A stretch of 64,000 nt of DNA from Roseomonas sp. KE0001 (GCF_016107285.1 NZ_RCVQ01000003.1:186001-250000); one strand, 5' to 3'. Positions 35,067 to 44,645 are shown, counted from the stretch's first letter. The notes: a model not told the origin generated them from the sequence alone. Numbers and translations are program-made.

Positions 35067-36335
35067 TCACCCGGCGCTACTGTCTTTGGGGTGTTCCAGG
35101 AAGAAACGCAGCATCTCGCGCGAGGCGTCGGGGCCACGGGCGTCGGTATAGGTTCCTGCGGGGCTGCCGCCGGACCACGCGTGGCCGCCGCCGTGAACCA
35201 GCCACTGCTCCAGCAGCGGCTTTCCCGCCGTATCGGCGTAGATGGTGCGACGATAGGCATGTCCGCCCGGCACCTGCCCGTTCTGCACCGCCTTGACCCG
35301 CAGGACGCCCGACGCGCTGGACTGAGCAATGACCTGGTCGCCGTTGCGGGGGTGCACTGTTCTATCCTGATCGGCGTGAAAGACGATGGTCGGGACAATG
35401 CGGGGGCGCGGCGCGGCCGGGCCGGGGTGACCAGGCTGCGGCGGAACCGCGGCACCCTGGCGCATCGCGGCGAAGGCCGAGGGGATGTCGCGGGCCGCCC
35501 CGCAGGCCAGGCCGGAATGCACGCCCACGGCAGCGTAGAGATCGGGATAGGCTTGCGCCATGATGGCGGCGGCGGCGCCGCCGGCCGACAGCCCGGCGAT
35601 ATAGACACGACGCGGATCGACCGCATGGCTGCGCATGATCTGGCGCGTGATGCCGGCGATGAGGGCCGGCTCACCCTGCTCACGCTGCTGATCGCCGGGC
35701 TTGAACCAATTCCAGCATTTCTGGGCATTGGCGGACTGGCTTTGGCCCGGATAGGCAATGAGACAGGCATGCTCTTCCGCGAGCGCGTTCATTCGCGTGC
35801 CGGCGGCGAAGTCGTCGGGTGACTGTGTGCAGCCATGGAGCATGACCACCAACGGCACCGCCCGACCCTGATAGGTGCTCGGGACATAGAGCTTGTAGTC
35901 GAGGCGCCTGCCGTGATCCGTCACGAAGCCGGCGACGAACTCCGCGCCTTCAGGGACCGGTTCGGCCATCTGTGATGCCTGGCCTGCCATCGGTCCCTGT
36001 CCCCCCTGCGGCACGCCTTTGGGGAAGGCCTGGTCGAGCAATCCGCGCAGCGCCTCTGGCATGGCCGGCGGCGTCCTGCCCGCGGCTGTCCGCCAGCCGG
36101 CGGCGAATGCCTTCTCCCTGGTGGGCGCCGGCTCCAGGAGTTCACCGGTCTCGGGGTTCATATCCAGGATGCGGGGATGACCGACGGCCGACAGGCCGGC
36201 GGTATCCGGCGCCGATGCGGCAGCCTCGGATTCACCACGCAGCAGGCGCTGCAGCAGCGCTGAAGCCTCGGTGAGGCGACCCTCGCGGGTGAGGCGGTTC
36301 GCCTCCCGCATGGAATTCGAGAGCGGGACATTCAT
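35067..36335 (-). CDS. PHB depolymerase family esterase
   Basis: A 422-residue alpha/beta hydrolase of the LpqC/PHB-depolymerase family. Residues 1-150 are a Ser/Ala-rich region without a clear signal peptide. The catalytic domain follows: VPLVVMLHGCTQSPDDFAAGTRMN (in parts), the nucleophile elbow YIAGLSAGGAAAA, FHADQDRTV with Asp, and VHGGGHAWSGG with His. The ATG at 36335 precedes NVPLSNSMREANRLTREG. The stop is 26 bp from the IS6 copy 2 end. Intracellular action on polyhydroxyalkanoate or another polyester is possible. Confidence 0.85.
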   Translation of the reverse strand: MNVPLSNSMREANRLTREGRLTEASALLQRLLRGESEAAASAPDTAGLSAVGHPRILDMNPETGELLEPAPTREKAFAAGWRTAAGRTPPAMPEALRGLLDQAFPKGVPQGGQGPMAGQASQMAEPVPEGAEFVAGFVTDHGRRLDYKLYVPSTYQGRAVPLVVMLHGCTQSPDDFAAGTRMNALAEEHACLIAYPGQSQSANAQKCWNWFKPGDQQREQGEPALIAGITRQIMRSHAVDPRRVYIAGLSAGGAAAAIMAQAYPDLYAAVGVHSGLACGAARDIPSAFAAMRQGAAVPPQPGHPGPAAPRPRIVPTIVFHADQDRTVHPRNGDQVIAQSSASGVLRVKAVQNGQVPGGHAYRRTIYADTAGKPLLEQWLVHGGGHAWSGGSPAGTYTDARGPDASREMLRFFLEHPKDSSAG

Positions 36336-36485
36336 GTCGGGAACTTTCGATGTGCGAGAACGGGCCTTCGCGCAGGAAGGGAGGCTTGCTCCGCCCTCCG
36401 CGGTGGAGCACCGCGGACGAGGAGAGCTGGTCATCGCGGCGCAGGCGGCCATTGATCGGCCGGGGTGGGGCGCTGCGCCGGCCGA

Positions 36486-36908
36486 TCAGCGGATACGGTC
36501 GGCGAGCGCCTTCTTCACGGCGTCACTGGCCTGAAGCGCGCCGAGGACGGAGATCGAGGCGATCGTTGCACGGGCCAGCTCCGGCGTGACATCGGCCGCG
36601 ATGCTGGCAAGCCCCAGCACACGGATGTCGAGCCGCTGCCCTGCTTCGCGGATGGCTTCGAGATCCTCACGGCTGAAGTGCTGCAGCCCGAGATCCAGGC
36701 TTTTCCGCGCAACAGACTGCCTGGTCGCCTCACTGTGCCGCTCGATCTGGTTGCGGATCGCGGTGCGGATGAAGTCGGTCCGGTTGGAGTAGAAGCCATC
36801 CTGCACCAGCAGGTCGATGTGGCCGAGATCGACGTAACCGAGATTGACGGTGATCTTCTCGGTGTCGCCGCTGAGCTTGGGCCTTAGCGGTTGAACGTTG
36901 CCGGCCAT
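36486..36908 (-). CDS. Ribbon-helix-helix (CopG-type) regulator
   Basis: A 140-residue protein. TEKITVNLGYVDLGHIDLL is the DNA-contacting strand and the helices continue through FYSNRTDFIRTAIRNQIE, a ribbon-helix-helix fold at about residues 18-60. The rest is helical and may mediate oligomerisation or ligand binding. The ATG at 36908 follows GGAGAAGGG. A CCATCCA-TG-TGGATGG palindrome with a third half-site lies 18 bp upstream, a likely autoregulatory operator. The PHB-depolymerase-like gene downstream may share its control. Confidence 0.8.
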   Translation of the reverse strand: MAGNVQPLRPKLSGDTEKITVNLGYVDLGHIDLLVQDGFYSNRTDFIRTAIRNQIERHSEATRQSVARKSLDLGLQHFSREDLEAIREAGQRLDIRVLGLASIAADVTPELARATIASISVLGALQASDAVKKALADRIR

Positions 36909-37248
36909 CCCTTCTCCATCCTTATGCCATCCATGTGGATGGTATTTGGATGGTTGAACGCGATCTTCAAGCCATGGGCAGGGACAGATCGGGAAATCGC
37001 CTGAAGCGGCTTCGGCGGAGGCTGCCGTGGGCGCCGTGTTGGCCGATGCGGGGATCTCGGCGCGCGTCACTTCCCGGAACGTTTTCTGCCGGGTTGTCCG
37101 ATGTTCAGCACAAGCCGAGCATCGCGGCGAAGGGAAGGACGCTGGCCATCTTCCCGTTCCCGGTCGTCCGCGGGCTGCGCCGACTTCATCTCTGCGCTGA
37201 CGCCCGCCATGCTGGCAGGTGCTTCACACGGGGAGAAAAAGAGCGACC
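36909..37248. other. Divergent intergenic region between RHH regulator and hydratase
   Basis: 340 bp without a gene I can support. The left end carries the palindromic operator described separately. The right end has GGGGAGAAA, the ribosome-binding site of the hydratase. No convincing small gene or RNA is seen between them. Confidence 0.5.
36927..36953. promoter_or_regulatory. Palindromic operator upstream of the RHH regulator
   Basis: CCATCCA (36927-36933), TG, TGGATGG (36936-36942) form a perfect inverted repeat; a further TGGATGG lies at 36947-36953. Array-like half-sites with short spacing suit ribbon-helix-helix repressors, which bind cooperatively. It lies 18 bp before the gene start. 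Confidence 0.6.
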
Positions 37249-38040
37249 ATGCAGACTGACCGGCGGCTGCAACTGGCGGAGCTGCTCTGCGCCGCGCGTC
37301 GTGACGGGAAGCAGATCCAGGATCTCCCGCCCCATCTCGTGCCCGAGACGGAGCAGGAAGCCTACCAGGTCAACGGGATGGTGGCCGAGCTTCTCGGCTG
37401 GGACGCGCTCGGATGGAAGATCGCGGCGACGACACCGGCGATGCAGGAGAAGCTGCGCCGCACCAGGCCGATCTATGGCCGGACCTATCGGCGCCATGCC
37501 ACGACATCGCCGGCCCGCTTCCGGCACGGAACGCTGCTGGACCCGCTGGTGGAATGCGAGTTCTTCGTCACGCTGGGCCAGGATCTGCCTGCCCGCGACA
37601 CGCCCTGGCGCATGGAAGAGATCCTCGGCGCGGTGAGGACCGTCCATGCGGGCATCGAGGTGGCGGAATGCCGCTTCCCGATGGAGGCGCTGCCGCCCCT
37701 TCCCGCCGTGCTGGCCGATGGCAGCGCCTCCGGCCGCTACGTCTTCGGAGGGCTGATCGAAGGATGGCGCGAAGGCCTGGAGGAGATCCCTGTGGTGCTG
37801 GAGGTCGATGGGGTACGGCGGCGGCAGGGAAGGGGCGCGGATGTGATGGGGAACCCCCTCAGCCCGGTGCTCTGGCTGGCCGAGGCGCGGCGGCGGGAGG
37901 GGGATGGCCTGCGGGCTGGCGAGACGATCAGCACGGGCTCCGCCACCGGCATGTTCCCGGTCCAGGCCGGCCAGCACGTGCGGGCGATCTTCGGCGATCT
38001 CGCCGAGGTGCAGGCGGCTTTCGAGACCGGCGCGCCGTAG
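37249..38040 (+). CDS. 2-keto-4-pentenoate hydratase-like (FAH superfamily) protein
   Basis: A 263-residue protein of the MhpD/TesE hydratase group. The N-terminal helical region (LAELLCAARRDG, EAYQVNGMVAELLG) and GWKIAATTP are typical, followed by PLVECEFFVTLGQDLP with metal-binding Glu residues and a C-terminal ISTGSATGMFPVQAGQHVRAIFGDL in parts. It would hydrate a 2-oxo-4-enoate from aromatic ring cleavage, or decarboxylate one. The ATG at 37249 has GGGGAGAAA upstream. It stands alone, upstream of a MocR regulator. Confidence 0.8.
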   Translation: MQTDRRLQLAELLCAARRDGKQIQDLPPHLVPETEQEAYQVNGMVAELLGWDALGWKIAATTPAMQEKLRRTRPIYGRTYRRHATTSPARFRHGTLLDPLVECEFFVTLGQDLPARDTPWRMEEILGAVRTVHAGIEVAECRFPMEALPPLPAVLADGSASGRYVFGGLIEGWREGLEEIPVVLEVDGVRRRQGRGADVMGNPLSPVLWLAEARRREGDGLRAGETISTGSATGMFPVQAGQHVRAIFGDLAEVQAAFETGAP

Positions 38041-38128
38041 GAGAGCGTCCTACGGGTCAGCGGCGTCTTCCACGTCCTGGCGGTGGGTGCTCCCTGCGCC
38101 AGGGCGGAGCGCGCACCCTCTTTGAATG

Positions 38129-38161
38129 CATACAATAAGGCGCTACAGTGCGGATTGTATG
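38129..38161. promoter_or_regulatory. Inverted-repeat operator upstream of the MocR gene
   Basis: CATACAAT (38129-38136) and ATTGTATG (38154-38161) form a perfect 8-bp inverted repeat with a 17-bp gap just before the MocR start. Related half-sites ATTGTATG and TTGTATGTTGA recur around 39583-39632 before the DUF983 gene. MocR proteins commonly bind such separated sites to control themselves and a neighbour. Confidence 0.6.
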
Positions 38162-38177
38162 TTGAATGAGGTTGGCC

Positions 38178-39590
38178 GTGTCGCGCTCCGCTGGAGATCT
38201 GGTTTGGGTGCCGAGCCTCGATCGCTCGACGGGGCCGCTGTACCGGGCCATCGCGGATGCGCTGGAGCGGGACATCCGGGCGGGCCGCGTGGCGAATGGC
38301 ACCCGCCTGCCGCCGCAGCGCGCGCTGGCGGAGACGCTCGGCGTCGACTTCACCACCGTCACCCGCGCCTATGCCGAAGCGGCCCGCCGCGGCCTGGTGG
38401 AAGGGCGCGTGGGCCAGGGCACCTTCGTGCGCACAGGCCACGCCCCGGCTCCGGTGGCATCGGAGCCGCGGCAGGCGGCCCGGTCCACGGATCTCCGCAT
38501 GAATGCGCCGCCACTGCCGGCGGGCCTGGATCTGCGGGACAAGCTGCGGCAGGAGATCGGCGCCTTCGCGGCGGAGTTGGATCTCGACCTTCTGCTCCGT
38601 TACCAGCAGGTGGGCGGCGGCCCCGGGGATCGGCAGGCCGGCGCCGCCTGGCTGAAAGGGCGCGTCGATGTGGGGCCCGAGCAGCTGCTGGTCTGCGCGG
38701 GCGCCCAGGGCGCCCTGCTTTCCCTGCTGAGCGTCCTGTGCGAACCGGGTGACGTGGTGTGCTGCGAGGCGCTGACCTATCCCGGCTTCCGCAGTTTGGC
38801 GGCCCACCTGCGTCTGAGGCTGGCACCGGTCGCCATGGATGGCGACGGCCTGTTGCCCGATGCCTTCGAGCAGGCCTGCCGGAGCCACCGCCCCAGGGCG
38901 CTGTACTGCACCCCGACCTTGCACAACCCGACCACGGCAACGATGCCGCTGGAGCGGCGCCGGTCGCTGGTGGCCATCGCCCGCCGGCATGGCGTGCCCA
39001 TCATCGAGGACGATGCCTACGGCGCCCTGGCGCCCCAAGCGCCACCGCCGCTGGCGGCCCTGGCGCCGGACGCCGTCTTCCACGTTTCCGGTCTGGCCAA
39101 GCCCGTCTCGCCGGCGCTCCGCATCGCCTACCTCACCGTGCCCGAGCCCCGTCAGATCTCCCGGCTCGCCTCGGCCATCAGGGCCACGACGGGCATGGCC
39201 TCGCCGCTGACCACCGCGCTGGCGACGCGCTGGATCGGCGACGGGACAGCCGCAGGGATCGTCGAGGCCATCCGCCGGGAAACGGCGGCGCGGCACGCCA
39301 TCGCCAGGGAAACCTTGCCGCCAGGGCAGGTGGCGGCCGATCCCGCGGCCTTCCACCTCTGGCTCCGGATGCCGGAGGCCTGGACCCGCGGCGAGTTCGT
39401 CGCGCGCCTGCGCTCCCCGGACCTCGGCATCGGCATCGTCGCCAGCGACAGCTTTGCCGTCTCGACGCCGCCTGAGGCGGTCCGGATCGGGCTGGGCGCC
39501 GCCGAGGACCCGCGGAGCCTCCGCAGGGCGCTGCAGCAGATGGCGGATCTGCTGTCCGAGGCACCCGCCATGTCCTCCATGATTGTATGA
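38178..39590 (+). CDS. MocR/PdxR-type regulator (GntR domain fused to aminotransferase domain)
   Basis: 470 residues. The N-terminal winged helix (GPLYRAIADALERDIRAGRV, LPPQRALAETLGVDFTTVTRAY in parts) is followed by an aspartate-aminotransferase-like domain that binds PLP: CTPTLHNPTTATMP, PIIEDDAYGALA and HVSGLAKPVSPALRIAYL with the Schiff-base Lys. These regulators sense PLP or an amino compound. The GTG at 38178 has GAGG 6 nt upstream; the in-frame ATG at 38166 lacks a ribosome-binding site. Confidence 0.88.
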   Translation: MSRSAGDLVWVPSLDRSTGPLYRAIADALERDIRAGRVANGTRLPPQRALAETLGVDFTTVTRAYAEAARRGLVEGRVGQGTFVRTGHAPAPVASEPRQAARSTDLRMNAPPLPAGLDLRDKLRQEIGAFAAELDLDLLLRYQQVGGGPGDRQAGAAWLKGRVDVGPEQLLVCAGAQGALLSLLSVLCEPGDVVCCEALTYPGFRSLAAHLRLRLAPVAMDGDGLLPDAFEQACRSHRPRALYCTPTLHNPTTATMPLERRRSLVAIARRHGVPIIEDDAYGALAPQAPPPLAALAPDAVFHVSGLAKPVSPALRIAYLTVPEPRQISRLASAIRATTGMASPLTTALATRWIGDGTAAGIVEAIRRETAARHAIARETLPPGQVAADPAAFHLWLRMPEAWTRGEFVARLRSPDLGIGIVASDSFAVSTPPEAVRIGLGAAEDPRSLRRALQQMADLLSEAPAMSSMIV

Positions 39591-39693
39591 GAAGTATGCC
39601 CACATTTATCTTGATTTTGTATGTTGATATGGAGCATAAGCTGCAGAATTGAATGCAGGCAATCCGAGGCGCTGCCTTTCAAAGGAACACGCG

Positions 39694-40128
39694 ATGTCAT
39701 CCGACCAGGACTGGCCGCCTCTTCCCCCTCTCCGCACCGGGATTCGCGGCCGTTGTCCGCGCTGCGGCCAGAGCCACATGTTCGACGGTTTCCTGAAGCT
39801 GCGCTCCCGCTGCGAGGTCTGCGGCCTGGATTACTCCTATGCCGACCCCGCTGACGGCCCGGCCTTCTTCGTCATCTGCTTCGCCTGCATTCCCACGGTC
39901 ATCCTGGCGCTCTGGCTCGAGGCGAAGTTCGCGCCCCCCAACTGGGCGCATCTCGTCATCACGCTGCCCTTCATGCTGCTGACCTGCATCCCGCCGCTGC
40001 GGCCCCTGAAGGGTTGGCTCGTGGCCAGCCAGTTCTTCTTCAAGGCCGAGGAAGCGCGTTTCGGCATGGCCGCACCGGCGCCGAAGCCCGCCGGATCGTC
40101 GGGCGCCACCCATCAGCGCTCCGCCTGA
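39694..40128 (+). CDS. DUF983 membrane protein
   Basis: A 144-residue protein. An N-terminal treble-clef zinc ribbon (RCPRCGQSHMF, then CEVCGLDY) is followed by two membrane segments: FVICFACIPTVILALWLEA and VITLPFMLLTCIPPL. DUF983 proteins are common in alphaproteobacteria, often near cytochrome oxidase genes, and have no proven function. The ATG at 39694 follows AAAGGAAC. MocR-type half-sites upstream suggest control by the neighbouring regulator. Confidence 0.85.
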   Translation: MSSDQDWPPLPPLRTGIRGRCPRCGQSHMFDGFLKLRSRCEVCGLDYSYADPADGPAFFVICFACIPTVILALWLEAKFAPPNWAHLVITLPFMLLTCIPPLRPLKGWLVASQFFFKAEEARFGMAAPAPKPAGSSGATHQRSA

Positions 40129-40200
40129 TACCGCTCAGGCTTCCGGGAGGGCCATCCTTCCGCGACGGTGCCCGCGCGGGATCTCCCGCCGCCGCATCGC

Positions 40201-40611
40201 TTAAGGCGGCGCGGCCTCCTCTCCTCGATCCAGGACGCGGACGATCCGGATCCGCCCCGTGAGGCGTCCACGCCGGGCCAGAGCGGCAATCCGGGTTCCC
40301 GGCGGCAACATCTCGAAGTGCGCTGGCCGAACGGCGGCGCAACGCCGCTGATCCTCCAGTTGCAGACAGACCTCGTACTTCTCGGGATCGGCGGTCGGTA
40401 CCACGCCGGTCCCGACCTGGCCGCCTGGCGTCACCACGGCGATGGTCGTCAGCGAGACGGAGGCGGCGTGCCACTTCCGGCTCGCGACGATTCCCTCCAT
40501 CCGCTCCACGGGCCGTCCCGCGATGTCCGCGATGAGGATGCCCAGGACCACGAACATGGCCACAGGCACGGAGAGAAGCACGAGCGACATGAACCACAGG
40601 AATGCGTGCAT
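40201..40611 (-). CDS. Hypothetical single-pass membrane protein
   Basis: 136 residues that I do not recognise. One membrane helix (about residues 5-28, FLWFMSLVLLSVPVAMFVVLG) is followed by a soluble domain with two Cys residues in YEVCLQLEDQRRCAAV, which could form a disulfide if periplasmic. There is no clear ribosome-binding site before the ATG. It follows the next gene by 35 bp and may be cotranscribed with it. Confidence 0.5.
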   Translation of the reverse strand: MHAFLWFMSLVLLSVPVAMFVVLGILIADIAGRPVERMEGIVASRKWHAASVSLTTIAVVTPGGQVGTGVVPTADPEKYEVCLQLEDQRRCAAVRPAHFEMLPPGTRIAALARRGRLTGRIRIVRVLDRGEEAAPP

Positions 40612-40646
40612 CGGGCGATGCGGCGGGGGTTGTCGAGTCGCCGCCC

Positions 40647-41237
40647 TCAGGCGGCGGACCGGAACACCCCGCCGTCCTTGCCCTGCGGGGTCTCGATCTT
40701 GTAGGCGGTCTCGACGGCCTGTCCCTGCACGGGTTTCTTCCAGGGCACCGACCTGGAGACGATGAACGAGAAAAGGCCGATAGATTTCACATTCTGCCGG
40801 AAGCCGCGCAGCTCGACGGGCTCGCCGCGCTGATAGGCCAGCACGGCGGAGCGTCCCTCCCGGCCGGCCTCGCCCACCATCTGCACGATCTCTATCAGCG
40901 CCTGGCCGCGCAGCGCCTCCCGGAAGCCGGCCGTGTGCTGCAGCTTCCACTGGCCGACCCGAACGGTGCGGCCGGCCTGGCTGTCATAGGCGAAGCTGCG
41001 CCGGTCGCCGTCCACCGAGACGTCGCCCAGGCCCGCGGCGCTGCCGCTCATCCGGCGGCCCGGCATGCTGCCCTGGGCCTTGAACTCGATCGGCAGGCGA
41101 AGCAGCCGGAGGGGATGCGGCGCCGGCATTTGCCGCAGCAGCTCGCAGGCATCCTCCCGCCGGAAGGTGTCTTCCTGGCCATAGATGATCCGGTCCACCA
41201 CGGCGGCGAGGAGGAAGCGGTTGTCGAGGCTGGGCAT
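40647..41237 (-). CDS. Hypothetical protein
   Basis: 196 residues with no family that I can name. It is soluble, with a mixed alpha/beta pattern and basic segments (RREDACELLRQM, MSGSAAGLGDVSVDGDRRSFAYDSQAG, LFSFIVSRSVPWKKP). It has no signal peptide, metal motif or HTH. The gene stands upstream of the small membrane-protein gene on the same strand. Codon use with high GC third positions supports real coding. Confidence 0.5.
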   Translation of the reverse strand: MPSLDNRFLLAAVVDRIIYGQEDTFRREDACELLRQMPAPHPLRLLRLPIEFKAQGSMPGRRMSGSAAGLGDVSVDGDRRSFAYDSQAGRTVRVGQWKLQHTAGFREALRGQALIEIVQMVGEAGREGRSAVLAYQRGEPVELRGFRQNVKSIGLFSFIVSRSVPWKKPVQGQAVETAYKIETPQGKDGGVFRSAA

Positions 41238-41353
41238 CCGAGGCCGGCTCCGTCACACAGGATCGCCAGCCTAGCCTGAGCCCGGAGGAACGCCATACCA
41301 ATTTTTGGAAAGCCGGCGGAGGATGCGACAGGCCCCGCGTGCCATGGTCCTTA

Positions 41354-41899
41354 TCACCCGGCGGTCGCGACGAAGAACAATCTCGGGAAGGGCAGCAGCA
41401 CGGTGCCATCTGCCAGCGCCGGATAGGCCCGCGCCACCTCCGCCTCGTAGCGGCGCAGGAACGCCGCGCGCTCCGTCTCGTCCAGCGGCTGGAGGAAGGG
41501 GCGCAACCCGCTGCCCTTGAACCACTCGACCACGGCGGCCGCACCCCCGGCCAGAGGATGGTGGTAGGTGGTGAGCCAGACGTCGGCCTTTGCGCCAAGC
41601 TGGTGCAGCGTCTCGAAGTACCATCCCGCCCTACGCCGTGGCGCCCGCGCCGTCCCGGCGGACGCCAGCAGAGCGGCGACACGCTCGCCCGGATTCGTCC
41701 GCTCCAGGGTGAAGAGCTGCAAGGTCCAACCCTCGTTCCTGGGGACGGCCGCCAGCACGGCCTGCCGGAGTGCGCCGCGCGGGTCGGCATCGGCCGACAG
41801 ACGGAAGGTTCGGCCGAGGTCGCGGACACTGTCCTGATAGACGCGAATGCGGATGGTGCGGGACAGGGCGGTGTCGATCATCCCGGCAGACTGCCACAT
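41354..41899 (-). pseudogene. tam: Chimeric fragment carrying the C-terminal part of trans-aconitate 2-methyltransferase
   Basis: Residues from about 95 to 181 match the C-terminal third of Tam: WYFETLHQLGAKADVWLTTYHHPLAG, VEWFKGSGLRPFL, FLRRYEAEVARAYP and LLPFPRLFFVATAG (in parts). The SAM-binding Rossmann half, with the expected DLGCGPG motif, is missing, and the first 90 residues (RIRVYQDSVRDLGRTFRLSA and following) look unrelated. No upstream frame supplies the missing half. It is most likely a relic after deletion or recombination, although the reading frame is intact and a new fusion protein cannot be excluded. Confidence 0.6.
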
Positions 41900-42050
41900 C
41901 CTGCCGTGTCGCCACGACCGCCGGATCGCCGGGGTCGTTGAACGCGCGCGCCGGGCGGGACCCGGAGCGCCCCCTCAGGGCCCGTGGCCGGCCCCGGCCT
42001 TTCCACATGACTGGCCGCGAGGCCGGAGCGGCAAGCCCGCCGGGGGCTGG

Positions 42051-43730
42051 TCATGCCCGCCCGGCCCCAGGCGGGCCGCCATCGATCGCCGCCTCCCGCA
42101 TCAGCGCGCGATACGCCATCTGGTCCTCATACATCCGCCGGAAGACCGCGTACTTGGCGTCGTGATAGCGCCGGATCGCGGCCTCGCCCGGTGCCAGGAT
42201 GGTGCCCGCCCCGCTCATCGCCGCCATGGCTTCCGGCAGGCCGGGATGCACCCCGCCCGCCGTCGCGCCCAGCATCGCGGCGCCGAGCAGGATGGCCTCC
42301 GGCTCCCGCGGCAGCACGACACGGCAGGCCGTGGCATCGGCATGCTCGCGCAGGAAGACCGGGTTGCGGGTGCCGCCGCCGCAGGCCATGACGGTGTCGA
42401 TGGCGTAGCCCCGCCCGTTCATCGCCTCGATGATGTGGCGCGTGCCATAGGCCACGGCCTGCACCGTGGCGAGATAGAGCAGCGCCAGATCCTCCGCCCC
42501 CGCCGCCAGGCGCAGGCCCGAGACCATGCCCCGCAACGAGGCGTCGGCGCGGGGCGAGCGGTTGCCGTGGAAGTCCGGCATCACGTGCAGCCCCTCGGTC
42601 AGCAGGGCGGGGAAGGGCAGGCCGGCGGCCATCCGGGCCAGCTCGCGGTTGAGCGCCTGGTAGATGGTCTCCCCCGCCCGGCCGGCGGCATCGGCCATGG
42701 CGGGATAGGCGGCATGGGTGGTGATGACATGGTCGATCAGCGCGCCGGTGGCCGACTGGCCGCCCTCGTTCAGCCACAGGCCCGGCATCATCGCCGCGTG
42801 ATAGGGGCCCCAGACGCCGGGAACGAAGCGCGCCTCGGGCGAGACGGCCATGTGGCAGGAGGAGGTGCCGCCCACCAGCGCCACGCGCCGGTTCAGCGCC
42901 GCTGCGCCAGGGGCGGCGCCGTCCAGCGCGGCGCCGAGGACACCGAGGCCGCCGGCATGGGCGTCGATCGCCGAGGCGCCGACGGGGATGCCCTCGGGCA
43001 GGCCGAGGGCCGCGGCGGCGGTGGCGCAGAGCGTGCCGATGCGCTGGCCCGGCGGGAGGATCGCCGTGCCGATCCGGCGGAAGCCCTCCTCCGCCAGGTC
43101 ATCGAGGCCGATGGCGCGGAAGAAGCCGGCGTCCCACCGCCCCTCATGGCCGAGATAGGTCCATTTGCACACGGCGGAGCAGAGCGAGCGCGCGAGGCTC
43201 CCCGTGGCGCGGTGCGTCAGGTAGTCCGGCAGGTCGAGGACATGCGCCGCCCGGCGCCAGCTGCCGGTAAGGTGGCGCTTCAGCCAGAGCAGCTTCGGCA
43301 CCTGCATCTCGAGCGAGATGCGCCCGCCGACGTAGCGCAGCACGTCATGCGCGCCGGCATTGATCTCCTCCGCCTCGGCGGCGGCGCGATGGTCCAGCCA
43401 GACCACGACGTTCTGCGCCGCATCGCCATCCTCGCCGGCCGGAACGGGGCCGCCCGCGGCATCGAGCAGCACCAGGGAGCAGGTGGCGTCGAATCCCAGG
43501 CCCCGCACGCGCGGCGTCCCGCCGGCCCGCGCCAGCCCCGCCAGCGCGCCACGCACCGCGGCGCAGACGGCGGACCAGATGTCCTCCGAGGATTGCTGGG
43601 CCATCTCGGGCGAGGGGCGCCACAGGCGGATGGGATGCGTGGCCTGGCCCAGCATGACGCCCTCCGGCGTGAAGGCCCCGGCGCGCGCGCTGCCCGTGCC
43701 CACATCAACGCCGATGACGATGTCCTGCAT
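42051..43730 (-). CDS. FGGY-family pentulose kinase (D-ribulokinase-like)
   Basis: A 559-residue sugar kinase. The ATPase N-domain starts [17 protein letters not shown] and [11 protein letters not shown] follows; VVVWLDHRA and [19 protein letters not shown] are typical of the YDR109C/FGGY pentulose-kinase branch. The C-domain has [12 protein letters not shown], and [23 protein letters not shown] (in parts) with the adenosine-binding GGG. It would phosphorylate a ketopentose such as ribulose. It follows the DeoR repressor by 35 bp and is divergent from the transporter operon, so the sugar is probably imported by that system. Confidence 0.9.
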   Translation of the reverse strand: MQDIVIGVDVGTGSARAGAFTPEGVMLGQATHPIRLWRPSPEMAQQSSEDIWSAVCAAVRGALAGLARAGGTPRVRGLGFDATCSLVLLDAAGGPVPAGEDGDAAQNVVVWLDHRAAAEAEEINAGAHDVLRYVGGRISLEMQVPKLLWLKRHLTGSWRRAAHVLDLPDYLTHRATGSLARSLCSAVCKWTYLGHEGRWDAGFFRAIGLDDLAEEGFRRIGTAILPPGQRIGTLCATAAAALGLPEGIPVGASAIDAHAGGLGVLGAALDGAAPGAAALNRRVALVGGTSSCHMAVSPEARFVPGVWGPYHAAMMPGLWLNEGGQSATGALIDHVITTHAAYPAMADAAGRAGETIYQALNRELARMAAGLPFPALLTEGLHVMPDFHGNRSPRADASLRGMVSGLRLAAGAEDLALLYLATVQAVAYGTRHIIEAMNGRGYAIDTVMACGGGTRNPVFLREHADATACRVVLPREPEAILLGAAMLGATAGGVHPGLPEAMAAMSGAGTILAPGEAAIRRYHDAKYAVFRRMYEDQMAYRALMREAAIDGGPPGAGRA

Positions 43731-43765
43731 GGTGTGTCTCCTGGATGCGGGGTCCGGTCTGCGGA

Positions 43766-44596
43766 TCAGGGCGCGGCGGGGGCGAGGTCCAGGCTGCCGC
43801 CGGCGCGGCGCAGCGCCGCCCGCGCGGCGGCGGGCGCCGACGTGTCGGTGACGACATGCCGGAAGGCGGAGAGCGGCGCGAAATAGGCCGGGCGAACCTG
43901 GCCCAGCTTGCTGCCATCCACCACCAGCACCGCCAGGGCGGCGCTGGCCAGCGCCATCTGCTTCACCGCGACCTCATTGAAGTTGACGCAGGTGGCGCCG
44001 TGCGCGGCATCCACGCCGGCGGCTGAGAGAAAGGCGGTGTTGAGACGCAGCCGCCGCAGGCTCGCCAGCGCCTCGTCCGAGCTGAAGGTGGTGGCGCCGG
44101 GATGATAGAGGCCGCCGAGCAGGATCAGCCGTGTGTTCGGCCGCCGCGCCAGCAGGGTGGCGATGTTCAGCGCGTAGCACACCACGGTGAGGGACAGGCC
44201 GGGGGGCAGGCTCTCCACCAGATGCGGCGTGGTGGTGCCGCAATCGACGAACAGCGCATCCCCCTCCCGCACCAGGCGGGCGGCATGGGCGGCGGCCTGG
44301 CGCTTGGCGGCGGCGTGCTGGTCCTGCTCGCGCTCCAGCGCATAGGCGCCCGGGGAGAGGGCGGGGGAGGGGGTGGTGCCGGAGGGGAGCACATGCCCGC
44401 CGAGCAGGATCACCCGCTGCTCGCCGGCCGCGGCCATCCGGGCCAGGTCGCGCCGCAGCGTCATCGAGGACACGTCCAGCCGGCGCGCCGCTTCCTCCAG
44501 CCGGGCCGGGCCGTTCTCCCGCAGCAGGCTCTCCAGCCGCGCCATGCGCTCGGCGCGCCGCCGGCCGGCCAGGCCCTGTCCCTCGCCGAGCGCCAT
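43766..44596 (-). CDS. DeoR/GlpR family transcriptional repressor
   Basis: A 276-residue DeoR-type repressor. The HTH ([24 protein letters not shown] in parts, residues 30-55) is followed by the sugar-phosphate sensor domain with [45 protein letters not shown] and a late [14 protein letters not shown]. The gene is first in the minus-strand pair with the FGGY kinase. A perfect palindrome over its own promoter is the probable operator, shared with the divergent deoC operon. Confidence 0.92.
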   Translation of the reverse strand: MALGEGQGLAGRRRAERMARLESLLRENGPARLEEAARRLDVSSMTLRRDLARMAAAGEQRVILLGGHVLPSGTTPSPALSPGAYALEREQDQHAAAKRQAAAHAARLVREGDALFVDCGTTTPHLVESLPPGLSLTVVCYALNIATLLARRPNTRLILLGGLYHPGATTFSSDEALASLRRLRLNTAFLSAAGVDAAHGATCVNFNEVAVKQMALASAALAVLVVDGSKLGQVRPAYFAPLSAFRHVVTDTSAPAAARAALRRAGGSLDLAPAAP

Positions 44597-44645
44597 GTCA
44601 CCTCCCTATCAGCGCCGCTTGACGTCGCGCGGAGCTGATGTGAGG

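Noticed and set aside
34256-35770. A 504-codon frame from the transposase into the esterase region
   Set aside because: The extra N-terminal part is antisense-like or out-of-frame esterase sequence; the true transposase start is inside the IS.
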